This document shows positions 8,258 through 15,020 of a stretch of DNA of 23,889 nt, piece after piece. Made by a program: the position numbers and the translations under genes. Every line of letters begins with the position of its first letter. Position 1 is the stretch's first letter. The notes under the pieces are model-generated. The model made no database searches. It was given only the letters and a program-made list of their open reading frames with translations, and was not told where the DNA came from. This stretch comes from Burkholderiales bacterium. Its GTDB lineage: Bacteria; Pseudomonadota; Gammaproteobacteria; Burkholderiales; Burkholderiaceae_C. The DNA is taken from positions 1-23,889 of the forward strand of contig CANBSV010000034.1 of the NCBI GenBank assembly GCA_947372225.1. Reading direction: 5' to 3'.

Positions 8258-8379
8258 CGCGCTCGGGCGAGAAGTGAAACACCGGTGCAGCTTACCCGAA
8301 GCAAACTTGACAGGTGTGCTAGCTTGCGCAGTTGCTGCATGCACCCATTTTTCGGACTCGATTTTTCAGGAAACACCCC
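8258..8379. promoter_or_regulatory. Divergent intergenic region between corC and the COG0523 GTPase
   Basis: These 122 bases should carry promoters for the minus operon and the plus-strand GTPase. A perfect TTGACA lies on the plus strand at 8307-8312, but no good -10 hexamer follows at 16-18 bases. CACCGGTG at 8280-8287 is an 8-bp palindrome. CAGGAAA before 8380 may serve as a weak ribosome-binding site for the GTPase. I see no AT-rich Zur-type palindrome. Confidence 0.35.
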
Positions 8380-9417
8380 ATGGCCCTCATTCCCGCCACC
8401 ATCGTCACCGGATTCCTCGGCTCGGGCAAGACCACTTTGCTCAAGCGCGTGCTGACCGAAGCGCACGGCCAGAAGATCGCCGTCATCGAAAACGAATTCG
8501 GCGACGAGAACATTGACAACGAGATCCTCGTGCGCGACAGCGGCGAGCAGATCATCCAGCTCAACAACGGCTGCGTGTGCTGCTCGATCCGCGAAGACCT
8601 GCGCACCACGCTCAGCGATCTGGCCGACAAGAAGCGCAAGGGCGAGTTGCAATTCGACCGCGTGGTGATCGAGACCACCGGCCTGGCCGACCCGGGACCT
8701 GTGGCGCAAACGTTTTTCATGGACGACGAGATCGCCGAGAACTACCTGCTCGACTCGATCCTGACGCTGGTCGACGCCGTGCACGGCAGCCAGCAGCTCG
8801 ACGACCGTCAGGAAGCGCGCATGCAGATCGGCTTTGCCGACCAGATCTTCATCAGCAAGACCGACCTGGTGGACAAGGAAGCGGTCGATGCGCTCGCCCA
8901 CCGCATCGGCCACATGAATCCGCGTGCGCCGCAAAGCCGTGTGCACTTCGGCGAGGTGCCGCTGGCCAACGTGTTTGACCTGCGCGGCTTCAACCTCAAC
9001 GCCAAACTCGACATCGACCCGAACTTCCTCAACGCCGACGCCCATGCTCACGAGCATCACGACCACGAGCACGGCGATCACTGCGATCACCCCAGCCACG
9101 CCCACCACCACGTGCACGACGACGATGTGAAGTCGTTCGTGTTCCGTTCGGACAAGGCCTTCAATGCGGCCAAGCTCGAAGACTTTCTGGGGTCGATCGT
9201 GCAGGTCTACGGCCCGAAGATGCTGCGCTACAAGGGCGTGCTCAACATGAAGGGCACCCCGCGCAAGGTGATCTTCCAAGGCGTGCACCAGCTCATGGGC
9301 AGCGATCTGGGCCCGCCATGGGCTGCAGGCGAGAAAAAGACCAGCAAGATGGTTTTCATCGGCATCGACCTGCCGAAGGACATATTTTTGCAAGGCCTTG
9401 AGCAGTGCCTCGCCTGA
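8380..9417 (+). CDS. COG0523 (CobW/ZNG-like) metallochaperone GTPase
   Basis: 345 residues from ATG 8380 (MALIPATIVTG), with CAGGAAA upstream. G3E-family GTPases of this type deliver or insert metal, often zinc, into client proteins in the cytoplasm. The Walker A motif GFLGSGKT is at 11-18, and the metal-binding GCVCC at 64-68. ETTGLADP (98-105) serves as the switch region, and SKTD (159-162) as the guanine-specificity motif. A loop at 222-246 has 13 His in 25 residues, typical of metal binding between the GTPase and the CobW C-terminal domain (about 250-345). It lies directly upstream of a DksA-type gene lacking most zinc cysteines. No cobalamin genes are near, so a zinc role is favoured over CobW. 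Confidence 0.9.
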   Translation: MALIPATIVTGFLGSGKTTLLKRVLTEAHGQKIAVIENEFGDENIDNEILVRDSGEQIIQLNNGCVCCSIREDLRTTLSDLADKKRKGELQFDRVVIETTGLADPGPVAQTFFMDDEIAENYLLDSILTLVDAVHGSQQLDDRQEARMQIGFADQIFISKTDLVDKEAVDALAHRIGHMNPRAPQSRVHFGEVPLANVFDLRGFNLNAKLDIDPNFLNADAHAHEHHDHEHGDHCDHPSHAHHHVHDDDVKSFVFRSDKAFNAAKLEDFLGSIVQVYGPKMLRYKGVLNMKGTPRKVIFQGVHQLMGSDLGPPWAAGEKKTSKMVFIGIDLPKDIFLQGLEQCLA

Positions 9418-9431
9418 GGGCAACCCGTGGC

Positions 9432-9437
9432 TACAAT
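9432..9437 (+). promoter_or_regulatory. Possible -10 element upstream of dksA
   Basis: TACAAT in the context GGCTACAATCC, about 100 bases before the dksA start and just after the GTPase stop, resembles a sigma-70 -10 box. No convincing TTGACA is found 16-18 bases upstream. A second candidate, TATAAC at 9511-9516, is closer to the start. Either could give dksA its own transcript. Confidence 0.3.
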
Positions 9438-9525
9438 CCGCCCCGCTCATCGACCCGTTGGATGCGCCCTTTCGTGAGAGGAAGGGCCTGTTCACCGCGC
9501 GCTGTGGCGGTATAACCCCGCTGCG

Positions 9526-9530
9526 AGGAG
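9526..9530 (+). promoter_or_regulatory. Shine-Dalgarno fixing the GTG start of dksA
   Basis: AGGAG lies 6 bases before GTG at 9537. This near-ideal spacing supports the GTG as the true start and therefore the reality of the long N-terminal tail. The next in-frame ATG at 9573 has no such site. Confidence 0.75.
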
Positions 9531-9536
9531 ATTCCT

Positions 9537-10460
9537 GTGGCTCGATCCCCGGTCAAGACTTCGACTGTTGCAATGAAAACTGCAACCCCCAAAGCATCGG
9601 CCCGGGTGCCCGTGAAGCCTTCGCCCACCAAATCTGCAGTTCCGGCGCCCAAGGCGTCGGCCAAGGCACCCGCCTCCAAAGTGGTGTTGCCGGCCGCGAA
9701 AGCGCCAACCGCCAAGAAACCTGCCCCGAATCCCATGCTAAAACCCCCTCCGACGCCAGTCTCCGACGACAAGCTGCCCGCAGCCGAGGTCATCAAGGTG
9801 GCCGCAGCCGTACCAGAGGTGCCCGTGGTAGCGGTGGTCAAGGCACCGCGAGCCAAGTCGGCAGCAAAGTCTCGCTACGGGGCGCCCATGCCCGTCGCAC
9901 CGCTGCCGCCACCCACCTCGCGCTTTGCCGATCGCTTCGCTCCGCCGCGGCCTCCGACCCGACAGATGAGCAATCTTCAGGACGACACGCCGCGTATCGC
10001 GCCGAAGGCCGACCCCAAGCTCGCCAACGCCTGGAAGACCAAATCGGGTGCCGAACTGAGCGAGGCCGAGGTGCTGGCCATGCCAGAGAGCGAGTACATG
10101 GGCGACAAGCAGCTCGAGTTCTTCCGCGCCACGCTCAAGAAGCTCAAGGATGACCTGCTGAGCAACGCCGGCGAGACCACCGAGCACTTGCGCGAGGACA
10201 CCTCGATCGTTCCCGATCCGGCTGATCGCGCCACCATCGAAGAAGAGCATGCGCTCGAGTTGCGCACCCGTGACCGCGAACGCAAGCTGCTCAAGAAGAT
10301 TTCTCAATCACTCGGCCGCATCGAGAGCGGTGAGTACGGCTTTTGCGACGAAACCGGCGAGCCCATCGGCTTGGGCCGGTTGATTGCCCGGCCCACGGCG
10401 ACCTTGTCGCTGGAAGCCCAGCAGCGTCGCGAATTGAAACAAAAAATGTTCGGCGACTGA
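9537..10460 (+). CDS. dksA: DksA-type RNA polymerase-binding factor with long basic N-terminal tail
   Basis: 307 residues, about twice the usual DksA. Residues 1 to about 170 are low-complexity, rich in Ala, Pro, Lys and Val. The DksA core begins near 173 (ELSEAEVLAMPESEYM). The coiled-coil tip DPADRATIEEE (227-237) keeps the Asp-x2-Asp-x-Ala signature that acts in the polymerase secondary channel. The zinc region keeps only Cys270; the other three positions are Thr273, Ser291 and Ala294, as in cysteine-poor DksA variants. DksA with ppGpp reprograms transcription in starvation. The GTG start is supported by AGGAG at 9526-9530. The upstream neighbour is a COG0523 GTPase. Whether this is the main DksA or a paralogue cannot be told from the window. 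Confidence 0.9.
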   Translation: MARSPVKTSTVAMKTATPKASARVPVKPSPTKSAVPAPKASAKAPASKVVLPAAKAPTAKKPAPNPMLKPPPTPVSDDKLPAAEVIKVAAAVPEVPVVAVVKAPRAKSAAKSRYGAPMPVAPLPPPTSRFADRFAPPRPPTRQMSNLQDDTPRIAPKADPKLANAWKTKSGAELSEAEVLAMPESEYMGDKQLEFFRATLKKLKDDLLSNAGETTEHLREDTSIVPDPADRATIEEEHALELRTRDRERKLLKKISQSLGRIESGEYGFCDETGEPIGLGRLIARPTATLSLEAQQRRELKQKMFGD

Positions 10461-10474
10461 GCTTGTCAGTCGTC
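10452..10474 (+). terminator. Hairpin across the dksA stop codon
   Basis: GGCGACTGA (10452-10460) pairs with TCAGTCGTC (10466-10474), 9 bp with one G-U, around a GCTTG loop. The dksA TGA is inside the left arm. No T tract follows, so it may be an attenuator, an RNA-stabilising 3' end or a weak terminator before the next gene. Confidence 0.4.
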
Positions 10475-10491
10475 CACGCTCGGCGCAGGCC

Positions 10492-12153
10492 ATGACGGAT
10501 TCCAAAGACGCGGGCAGCTTCTTCCGCAAGGTCGTCAAGTTCGTTGCGAACCCGACGGTTGAGTGGAGCCAACTGGGCCCGGGCGTTCGCGATTCGGTCG
10601 AAAACGAGCTCGACAAGGTCGAACTCAAGGCCATGATCGAGCGCAAGCGCCGCAACGACTTCGTGCGCAAGCGCGAATTCGACATGCTTCGCAAGGTGCG
10701 CCGCGAAGGTCTGACGGCTGAGCAGCTTGCCGCACTGGGCAGTGCGTCGTCCATGGGCGACTCGGAAATCCGCCTGTCGGAGCGCGGCGTTTCGCCCGGC
10801 TCCGGCATGAAGGCGAAGATCGACGCGATCGAACAGCAGATGGTGGGCGGCGGCGCCCACGACAGCTTGCGCCGGCCCTCTGATTTCAGATCCGCACCCA
10901 CCGAGCCCATGCCGCTGCAAGCGCGTCGGCCGGCAGCGAGCACACCTGCCAGCTCACCTGCGCCTGCACCCGCGGCACGCCGCGAGCCCCCGGTGCTGGA
11001 GCCGCTCACCTTCAAGTCACTCGAGACTGTCGCGCCCGCCGTGCCCGCTGTCAGTCAGGCACCCGGCCCTGAAGTCGCGCACGACCCCGAGCTCGATGAG
11101 GCGGTGATCGCGTTCGCCAACGCTGACTTCGCACTGTGCGAACAATCGCTGATGCAGCTCACACAGGCCGGCGGCGCACGTGAGCAACATGCCGAGACTT
11201 GGCTGGCCTTGTTTGACCTGCACCGGGCCACGGGTGAGGCCATCAAGTTCGAGCGACTGGCCCTCGACTACGCCCAGAAGTTCGGTCGCTCTGCTCCGCA
11301 GTGGTATTCGATGCCGCAGCAGATGGCCGAGGCATCTGGCGAAGACCAGTCCCAACGTGCCCGCATCGAAGGGCAGATCGGCTGGGTCAGCCCCGTGTGG
11401 TTTGACCTGGAGCAAGTCGCAGCACTGCGTTCACAAACGCTGCAGATGCCATTGCCCTGGGTACTTGACTGGAGCTCGCTCAAGGGTATCGACACCGAAG
11501 CTGCGGCCCGCCTGAGCGAGCTGTTTCGTCTGTGGATGCCTCAAAAGCTGGACATGCGCTGGTTGCAAGGCGATCGGCTTTTGCAGTACCTGCAGGACGC
11601 GACCCCCAACGGCGTGCGCGACACCGATCCGGTGTTCTGGATGCTGAGGCTGGATGTGCTGCGTCTGATCAATCGACCGGACCAGTTCGATGAGGCGGCC
11701 ATCGATTACTGCGTCACCTACGAAATGTCGCCGCCGTCGTGGGAGCCGGCCAAGTGTCGGGTGCGCTTCGGCGGGTCCACCGGCAGCACCTGGTCCGCAG
11801 CCACCTCGGCCATCAGCGGCCTGTCGACCAGCTTTGTCGAGTCCAGGTTGACCGAAGACGGCGGGACAGGACCGGTCTGGAGCGTGGACCTGTCCGGCCA
11901 ACTGGTCGGCGACATCGGTCGTCTGCTTGACGAGATGAATGCTCAGGTGGGCACGGCATCGATGATCAATGTGTCGTGCCTGAAGCTGATCCGGGTCGAC
12001 TTCATCGCTGCGGGCGACCTGCTCAATTGGGTGCTGGCGCGGCGCGGCGAAAACCGCCATGTGACCTTCGTTGACGCGCACCGGCTGATCGCCCTGTTCT
12101 TTGGCGCGATGGGCATCAACGAAAACGCCTCGATCAGAGTGCGCACACTCTGA
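10492..12153 (+). CDS. Uncharacterised protein with FimV/TPR-like and STAS-like regions
   Basis: 553 residues; I do not recognise a named gene. Residues 1-75 are charged and helical. Residues 125-200 are Pro/Ala-rich linker. Residues 200-275 (AVIAFANADFALCEQSLM, 'AETWLALFDLHRATG', 'LALDYAQKFG') look like the TPR-type helices of FimV-like proteins. Residues about 295-370 ('LPWVLDWSSLKGIDTEAAARL') resemble a STAS strand-helix unit. Residues 465-550 (VWSVDLSGQLVGDI, 'MINVSCLKLIRVDFIAAGDLLNW') form a second, clearer STAS domain. STAS domains act in anti-sigma antagonists and lipid-trafficking Mla proteins. There is no signal peptide or membrane segment. The gene lies 31 bases after dksA and is convergent with coaX. 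Start ATG 10492 has only a weak ribosome site. Confidence 0.8.
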   Translation: MTDSKDAGSFFRKVVKFVANPTVEWSQLGPGVRDSVENELDKVELKAMIERKRRNDFVRKREFDMLRKVRREGLTAEQLAALGSASSMGDSEIRLSERGVSPGSGMKAKIDAIEQQMVGGGAHDSLRRPSDFRSAPTEPMPLQARRPAASTPASSPAPAPAARREPPVLEPLTFKSLETVAPAVPAVSQAPGPEVAHDPELDEAVIAFANADFALCEQSLMQLTQAGGAREQHAETWLALFDLHRATGEAIKFERLALDYAQKFGRSAPQWYSMPQQMAEASGEDQSQRARIEGQIGWVSPVWFDLEQVAALRSQTLQMPLPWVLDWSSLKGIDTEAAARLSELFRLWMPQKLDMRWLQGDRLLQYLQDATPNGVRDTDPVFWMLRLDVLRLINRPDQFDEAAIDYCVTYEMSPPSWEPAKCRVRFGGSTGSTWSAATSAISGLSTSFVESRLTEDGGTGPVWSVDLSGQLVGDIGRLLDEMNAQVGTASMINVSCLKLIRVDFIAAGDLLNWVLARRGENRHVTFVDAHRLIALFFGAMGINENASIRVRTL

Positions 12154-12156
12154 TCG
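12131..12156. terminator. Perfect hairpin between the convergent STAS-protein and coaX genes
   Basis: CGATCAGAGTG (12131-12141) and CACTCTGATCG (12146-12156) form a perfect 11-bp stem with a CGCA loop. It includes the last codons and TGA of the STAS-protein gene and ends one base before the coaX stop. Read on the minus strand, AGGCGTTTTC follows the stem, giving a short T run for coaX transcripts. A bidirectional terminator is likely. Confidence 0.6.
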
Positions 12157-12939
12157 TCATCGCTCGCGCTGCGCCTGCAGTGTGAGCAGCCCTTCGAAGA
12201 TCAGGGTATCGACCGTCTCGAACGGCAACTCGACGATCGACGCCAGCTTGGGCGCTGCCCCTCCGCTCATCAGCAGCAAGGGTGGCTGGCCTGAGAGTGC
12301 CAGCAGCCTTCGGTGCATGCGCTCGACGGCACCCGCCATGGCGTGGGCGCCACCGCTCATGAGCGCGTCGCTGGTGTTGGTTGGAAAGTCGACCACCTCG
12401 CCAGTCGGCGCCTTCAGCCCGGCGGTTCCCATCTCAAGGGCGCGCAGCATCAAACCGAACCCGGGCAGGATCAGGCCACCCAGAAAGCGGCCATTCGCGT
12501 CCAGCGCGTCCACGGTCACCGCCGTGCCCACCACCACGACCAGCACAGGTGGCACGGTCGCAGCGCCCCGTAATGGCACGGCCAGCGCGCGCTGCCGGGC
12601 ACCGATCAGCGCCACCCAGCGGTCGGCACCGAGGCGGTTGGGATGGTCGTAGCCGTTGACGACGCCGGCGGCACTCGCGGTTGAGGTGACCCAGCGCGGC
12701 TCGAGCCCCCACAGGTCCTCGATCTGCTCAGCCACTCGGCGCTTGACCCCCTCTCCAGCCACCACGCATCCGAGCATCTGCGAGGGTCGCGGCAACGACT
12801 TCCAGCCGCCCTCAGCCAACTGATCGATGGTCTCGAGAAACACCGCCCCATGCGCCAAGGCCGCAGCGCCGGGAACGGCGCTTTCATAGATCGCCCACTT
12901 CAATCGCGTGTTGCCGACGTCGACAGCCAAAAAGCTCAC
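12157..12939 (-). CDS. coaX: Type III pantothenate kinase
   Basis: 260 residues. CoaX phosphorylates pantothenate, the first step of coenzyme A synthesis. It is an ASKHA-fold kinase needing a monovalent cation and not inhibited by CoA. The N-terminus AVDVGNTRLKW (5-15) is the phosphate-1 motif. YDHPNRLGADRWVALIGA follows in the middle as the dimer/catalytic region, then VVVVGTAVTVDALD and FLGGLILPGFGLMLRAL. The start codon is GTG at 12939, preceded by GGGAGG at 12944-12949. In many bacteria coaX follows birA; here no birA precedes it. Its stop lies 3 bases from that of the convergent STAS-protein gene. Confidence 0.95.
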   Translation of the reverse strand: MSFLAVDVGNTRLKWAIYESAVPGAAALAHGAVFLETIDQLAEGGWKSLPRPSQMLGCVVAGEGVKRRVAEQIEDLWGLEPRWVTSTASAAGVVNGYDHPNRLGADRWVALIGARQRALAVPLRGAATVPPVLVVVVGTAVTVDALDANGRFLGGLILPGFGLMLRALEMGTAGLKAPTGEVVDFPTNTSDALMSGGAHAMAGAVERMHRRLLALSGQPPLLLMSGGAAPKLASIVELPFETVDTLIFEGLLTLQAQRER

Positions 12940-13164
12940 TCAACCTCCCGGCGCGGCGTTTGGCACGCAAAGACATCTGGGGCACAGCATGCGCTCGGCG
13001 CCATGCAGCGCCGTGGGTGGGGCAGCCGTTTCATCGGCGGCGATTGTGCAGGTAAAAAATCCGCCATCACCCACGTCACGGGGGCTCAGGCACTGCCACA
13101 CCGCACGCCTACACTCGAATCCAACCTGCCGCCCTGCCGGCCCCACCCGCTGGCCACCATCGAC
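12940..13164. promoter_or_regulatory. Divergent region between coaX and the PPK2 gene
   Basis: These 225 bases form the longest non-coding stretch in the window. TACACT at 13110-13115 in context CCTACACTCG is a plausible -10 for the PPK2 gene, about 50 bases before its ATG, without a good -35. GTAAAAAATCC near 13050 is the only A-rich run. Neither strand encodes a recognisable BirA remnant. The rest shows nothing I can name. Confidence 0.3.
12944..12949 (-). promoter_or_regulatory. Shine-Dalgarno fixing the GTG start of coaX
   Basis: GGGAGG on the minus strand lies 4 bases before GTG at 12939. No suitable ATG exists nearby, and the product begins exactly at the AVDVGNT region, so this GTG is the start. 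Confidence 0.65.
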
Positions 13165-13998
13165 ATGTCCGTGACCGACCCCGACCTCACCGCCTACCGC
13201 TACAGCGGGGCAGGTGAAGCAAAGCGCTTTCGCCTGGACCGCATCAACCCGGCCAGCACGCCGTGCTCGAGCGGCGACAAGCCCGCCGACCAGGCCGCCC
13301 TCGAACGGCTGACGTTGAAGATCGACGACGGGCAAAACCTGCTGCTGGCCAACCGCCAACGCAAACTGCTGGTGGTGCTGCAGGGAACGGACGCCAGCGG
13401 AAAGGACGGCACCGTGCGCGACGTTTTCCGCTACACCAGCCCGCTGGGCGTGCGGGCGGTCGGCTGGAAGGCGCCGACCGAAGAAGAACTCGCCCACGAT
13501 TTTCTGTGGCGCATCCACCAGCGCGTCCCGGCTGCAGGCGAGATCGTCGTTTTCAACCGAAGCCACTACGAAGACGTGCTGGTGCCGGTGGTCACTGGCG
13601 CCATCAAGCCGGCGCAAACCCGTCAGCGCTATGCCCACATCAACGACTTCGAGCGCTTGCTCGTCGAAACCGGGACCACCGTGCTGAAGTTCATGCTGCA
13701 CATCTCGAAGGACGAGCAGCGGTCCCGTCTGCAAGCGCGCATCGACGACCCGACCAAGAACTGGAAATTCAACCTCGGCGATCTCGAGGTTCGCAAGCAG
13801 TGGGATGCTTATCAGGAGGCCTATGCGGACGCCATCTCGGCCACGGGCACCACCTGGGCACCTTGGGTTGTGGTGCCGGCCGACTCCAAAGCGCATCGCA
13901 ACCTGATGATCGCCACGCTGGTGAGCCAAGCCCTTGAAGACATGGAGCTGAAAGCTCCGCCTGCAGACCCCGCACTGGCCAACTTGAAAGTCTCCTGA
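13165..13998 (+). CDS. ppk2: Polyphosphate:nucleotide phosphotransferase, PPK2 family
   Basis: 277 residues from ATG 13165 (MSVTDPDLTAYRY). PPK2 enzymes use polyphosphate to phosphorylate nucleotides. The sequence closely follows the short single-domain group that includes class III PPK2s acting on both NMP and NDP. It has the Walker A-like GTDASGKDG (74-82), 'PTEEELAHDFLWRIHQRVP', FNRSHYEDVLV (130-140), 'RYAHINDFERLL', 'LKFMLHISKDEQ', 'DDPTKNWKFNLGDLE' and 'APWVVVPADSKAHRN'. No strong ribosome site is visible. It stands alone on the plus strand between coaX and the ferredoxin gene, with its stop inside a 7-bp inverted repeat. The class assignment is by overall resemblance and could be wrong; the family is secure. 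Confidence 0.92.
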   Translation: MSVTDPDLTAYRYSGAGEAKRFRLDRINPASTPCSSGDKPADQAALERLTLKIDDGQNLLLANRQRKLLVVLQGTDASGKDGTVRDVFRYTSPLGVRAVGWKAPTEEELAHDFLWRIHQRVPAAGEIVVFNRSHYEDVLVPVVTGAIKPAQTRQRYAHINDFERLLVETGTTVLKFMLHISKDEQRSRLQARIDDPTKNWKFNLGDLEVRKQWDAYQEAYADAISATGTTWAPWVVVPADSKAHRNLMIATLVSQALEDMELKAPPADPALANLKVS

Positions 13999-14027
13999 TC
14001 CGGCCGGCCTCAACGGGTCAGATCAGG
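13994..14027. terminator. Inverted repeat between convergent ppk2 and ferredoxin genes
   Basis: CCTGATC (13994-14000) and GATCAGG (14021-14027) form a 7-bp stem around a 20-base loop that itself contains CCGGCCGG. Both stop codons fall inside or beside the arms. There is no T tract, so this is a weak terminator candidate. Confidence 0.3.
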
Positions 14028-14397
14028 TCACGCCCGTGCCACCGGGATCGTTGGTCAAGGCCTGCGAGGCACGCGGCGCCTCAATGCGCAGGTCGCTTTC
14101 GGGCGTGGCCACGCATGGCAGGATGCAGCCCTCGAGCTTTTCTTCGGCGCTCAGGCCGGGCCATTCGATCAGGTGACGTACCCGACCGTTCGTCACCACA
14201 CACAGGCAGGCACGGCAAGTCCCGTTGCGGCAAGATGTCGGCAAGACGATGCCGGCCAGGCGGGCCGACTCGACCAGCGACGCGCCAGCGGCCACCTCGA
14301 ACACCCAGCCCTGCGGAGCGACCATGACCACAAAGCGATCGCACCGGCTGCCTTGCGGCGACCCGACGGCATTGAGTTCGCGTGGAGGGCCGTCCAT
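14023..14397 (-). CDS. Plant-type [2Fe-2S] ferredoxin
   Basis: 124 residues from ATG 14397 (MDGPPRELN); a longer frame upstream overlaps the 5-FCL gene and has no family character. The ferredoxin fold begins near 22 (FVVMVAPQGWVFEVAAGASL). Cluster ligands are Cys56, Cys61 and Cys64 in SCRNGTCRAC and Cys95 in GCILPCVA, the plant-type C-x4-C-x2-C...C spacing. Cys19, Cys66 and Cys91 are additional. It would carry single electrons for an unidentified oxygenase or reductase; no such partner lies nearby. It begins 38 bases after the stop of 5-FCL copy 1 on the same strand. The C-terminus continues about 20 residues past the usual end. Confidence 0.88.
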   Translation of the reverse strand: MDGPPRELNAVGSPQGSRCDRFVVMVAPQGWVFEVAAGASLVESARLAGIVLPTSCRNGTCRACLCVVTNGRVRHLIEWPGLSAEEKLEGCILPCVATPESDLRIEAPRASQALTNDPGGTGVT

Positions 14398-14435
14398 GGA
14401 AACACGCCTGACGGCTTGCGCGAGAGGCGCCGACC

Positions 14436-15020
14436 TCAGCGCTGCCAGGCAATCCCGTCGTCGGTGAGCAGCGCGTCCAGACCGAGGTCGTCGGCACTTG
14501 CCCTGAGCATGGGCAAAAAGCCATTGGAATAGCTCAAGCCGACGGTGTACGGGCGCGGTCGCAAGGCAGCAACGGTTCGATCGTAGAAGCCACCGCCGTA
14601 ACCAAGACGAACGCCTTCGGGCCCGTAACCGATGCAAGGCAGCAGCACCAGTTGCGGATCGAACGTCTCGGTGCCCTTGGGCTTGGGGATGTCGTAGGCG
14701 TCCGGCTCCATCGGGCAGCCCGGAAACCACACATGAAACTTGAGCGTCGCTTCCGCGCGATCGACCACTGGAAGCCCGATGCGCCGCTCGTCAGCGCTTT
14801 CGGCCCATCTGTACAAGGCGGGCAGCGGATCGAATTCGCCCTTGATCGGCCAGTAGCCGCCGATGGCAGTCTCCTTGCGGCTGACCAGCCACACGCGCAA
14901 CACACTTTGCAACTCCACCGCCCGCTCGTGACGGTCTGGCAAGGCCAGCCGCGCGGCAACGAGCTTGGCGCGCAGCGCTGCACGATCGATGGGAGGCTCA
15001 GGAGTGTTGGCGTTGCTCAT
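14436..15020 (-). CDS. 5-formyltetrahydrofolate cyclo-ligase family protein, copy 1
   Basis: 194 residues from ATG 15020 (MSNANTPEPPIDR). 5-FCL converts 5-formyl-THF with ATP to 5,10-methenyl-THF. The N-terminal basic helix ALRAKLVAARLALP is present. YWPIKGEFD (56-64) and FHVWFPGCPM follow, then PKGTE and LPCIGYGPEGVRLGYGGGFYDR (127-148), the nucleotide/phosphate loop. This copy follows the common 5-FCL pattern more closely than its tandem partner, which starts 62 bases upstream in transcription order. A ferredoxin gene follows. Some COG0212 clades have roles other than 5-FCL, so the exact reaction of each paralogue is inferred. Confidence 0.88.
   Translation of the reverse strand: MSNANTPEPPIDRAALRAKLVAARLALPDRHERAVELQSVLRVWLVSRKETAIGGYWPIKGEFDPLPALYRWAESADERRIGLPVVDRAEATLKFHVWFPGCPMEPDAYDIPKPKGTETFDPQLVLLPCIGYGPEGVRLGYGGGFYDRTVAALRPRPYTVGLSYSNGFLPMLRASADDLGLDALLTDDGIAWQR

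Noticed and set aside
8258..8379. Zur operator upstream of the COG0523 GTPase
   Set aside because: No AT-rich palindrome resembling GTTATAATATAAC is present; CACCGGTG is GC-rich and unrelated.
12940..13164. Remnant of birA upstream of coaX
   Set aside because: The minus-strand frame ending at 12940 is antisense to ppk2 and shows no biotin-ligase motif.
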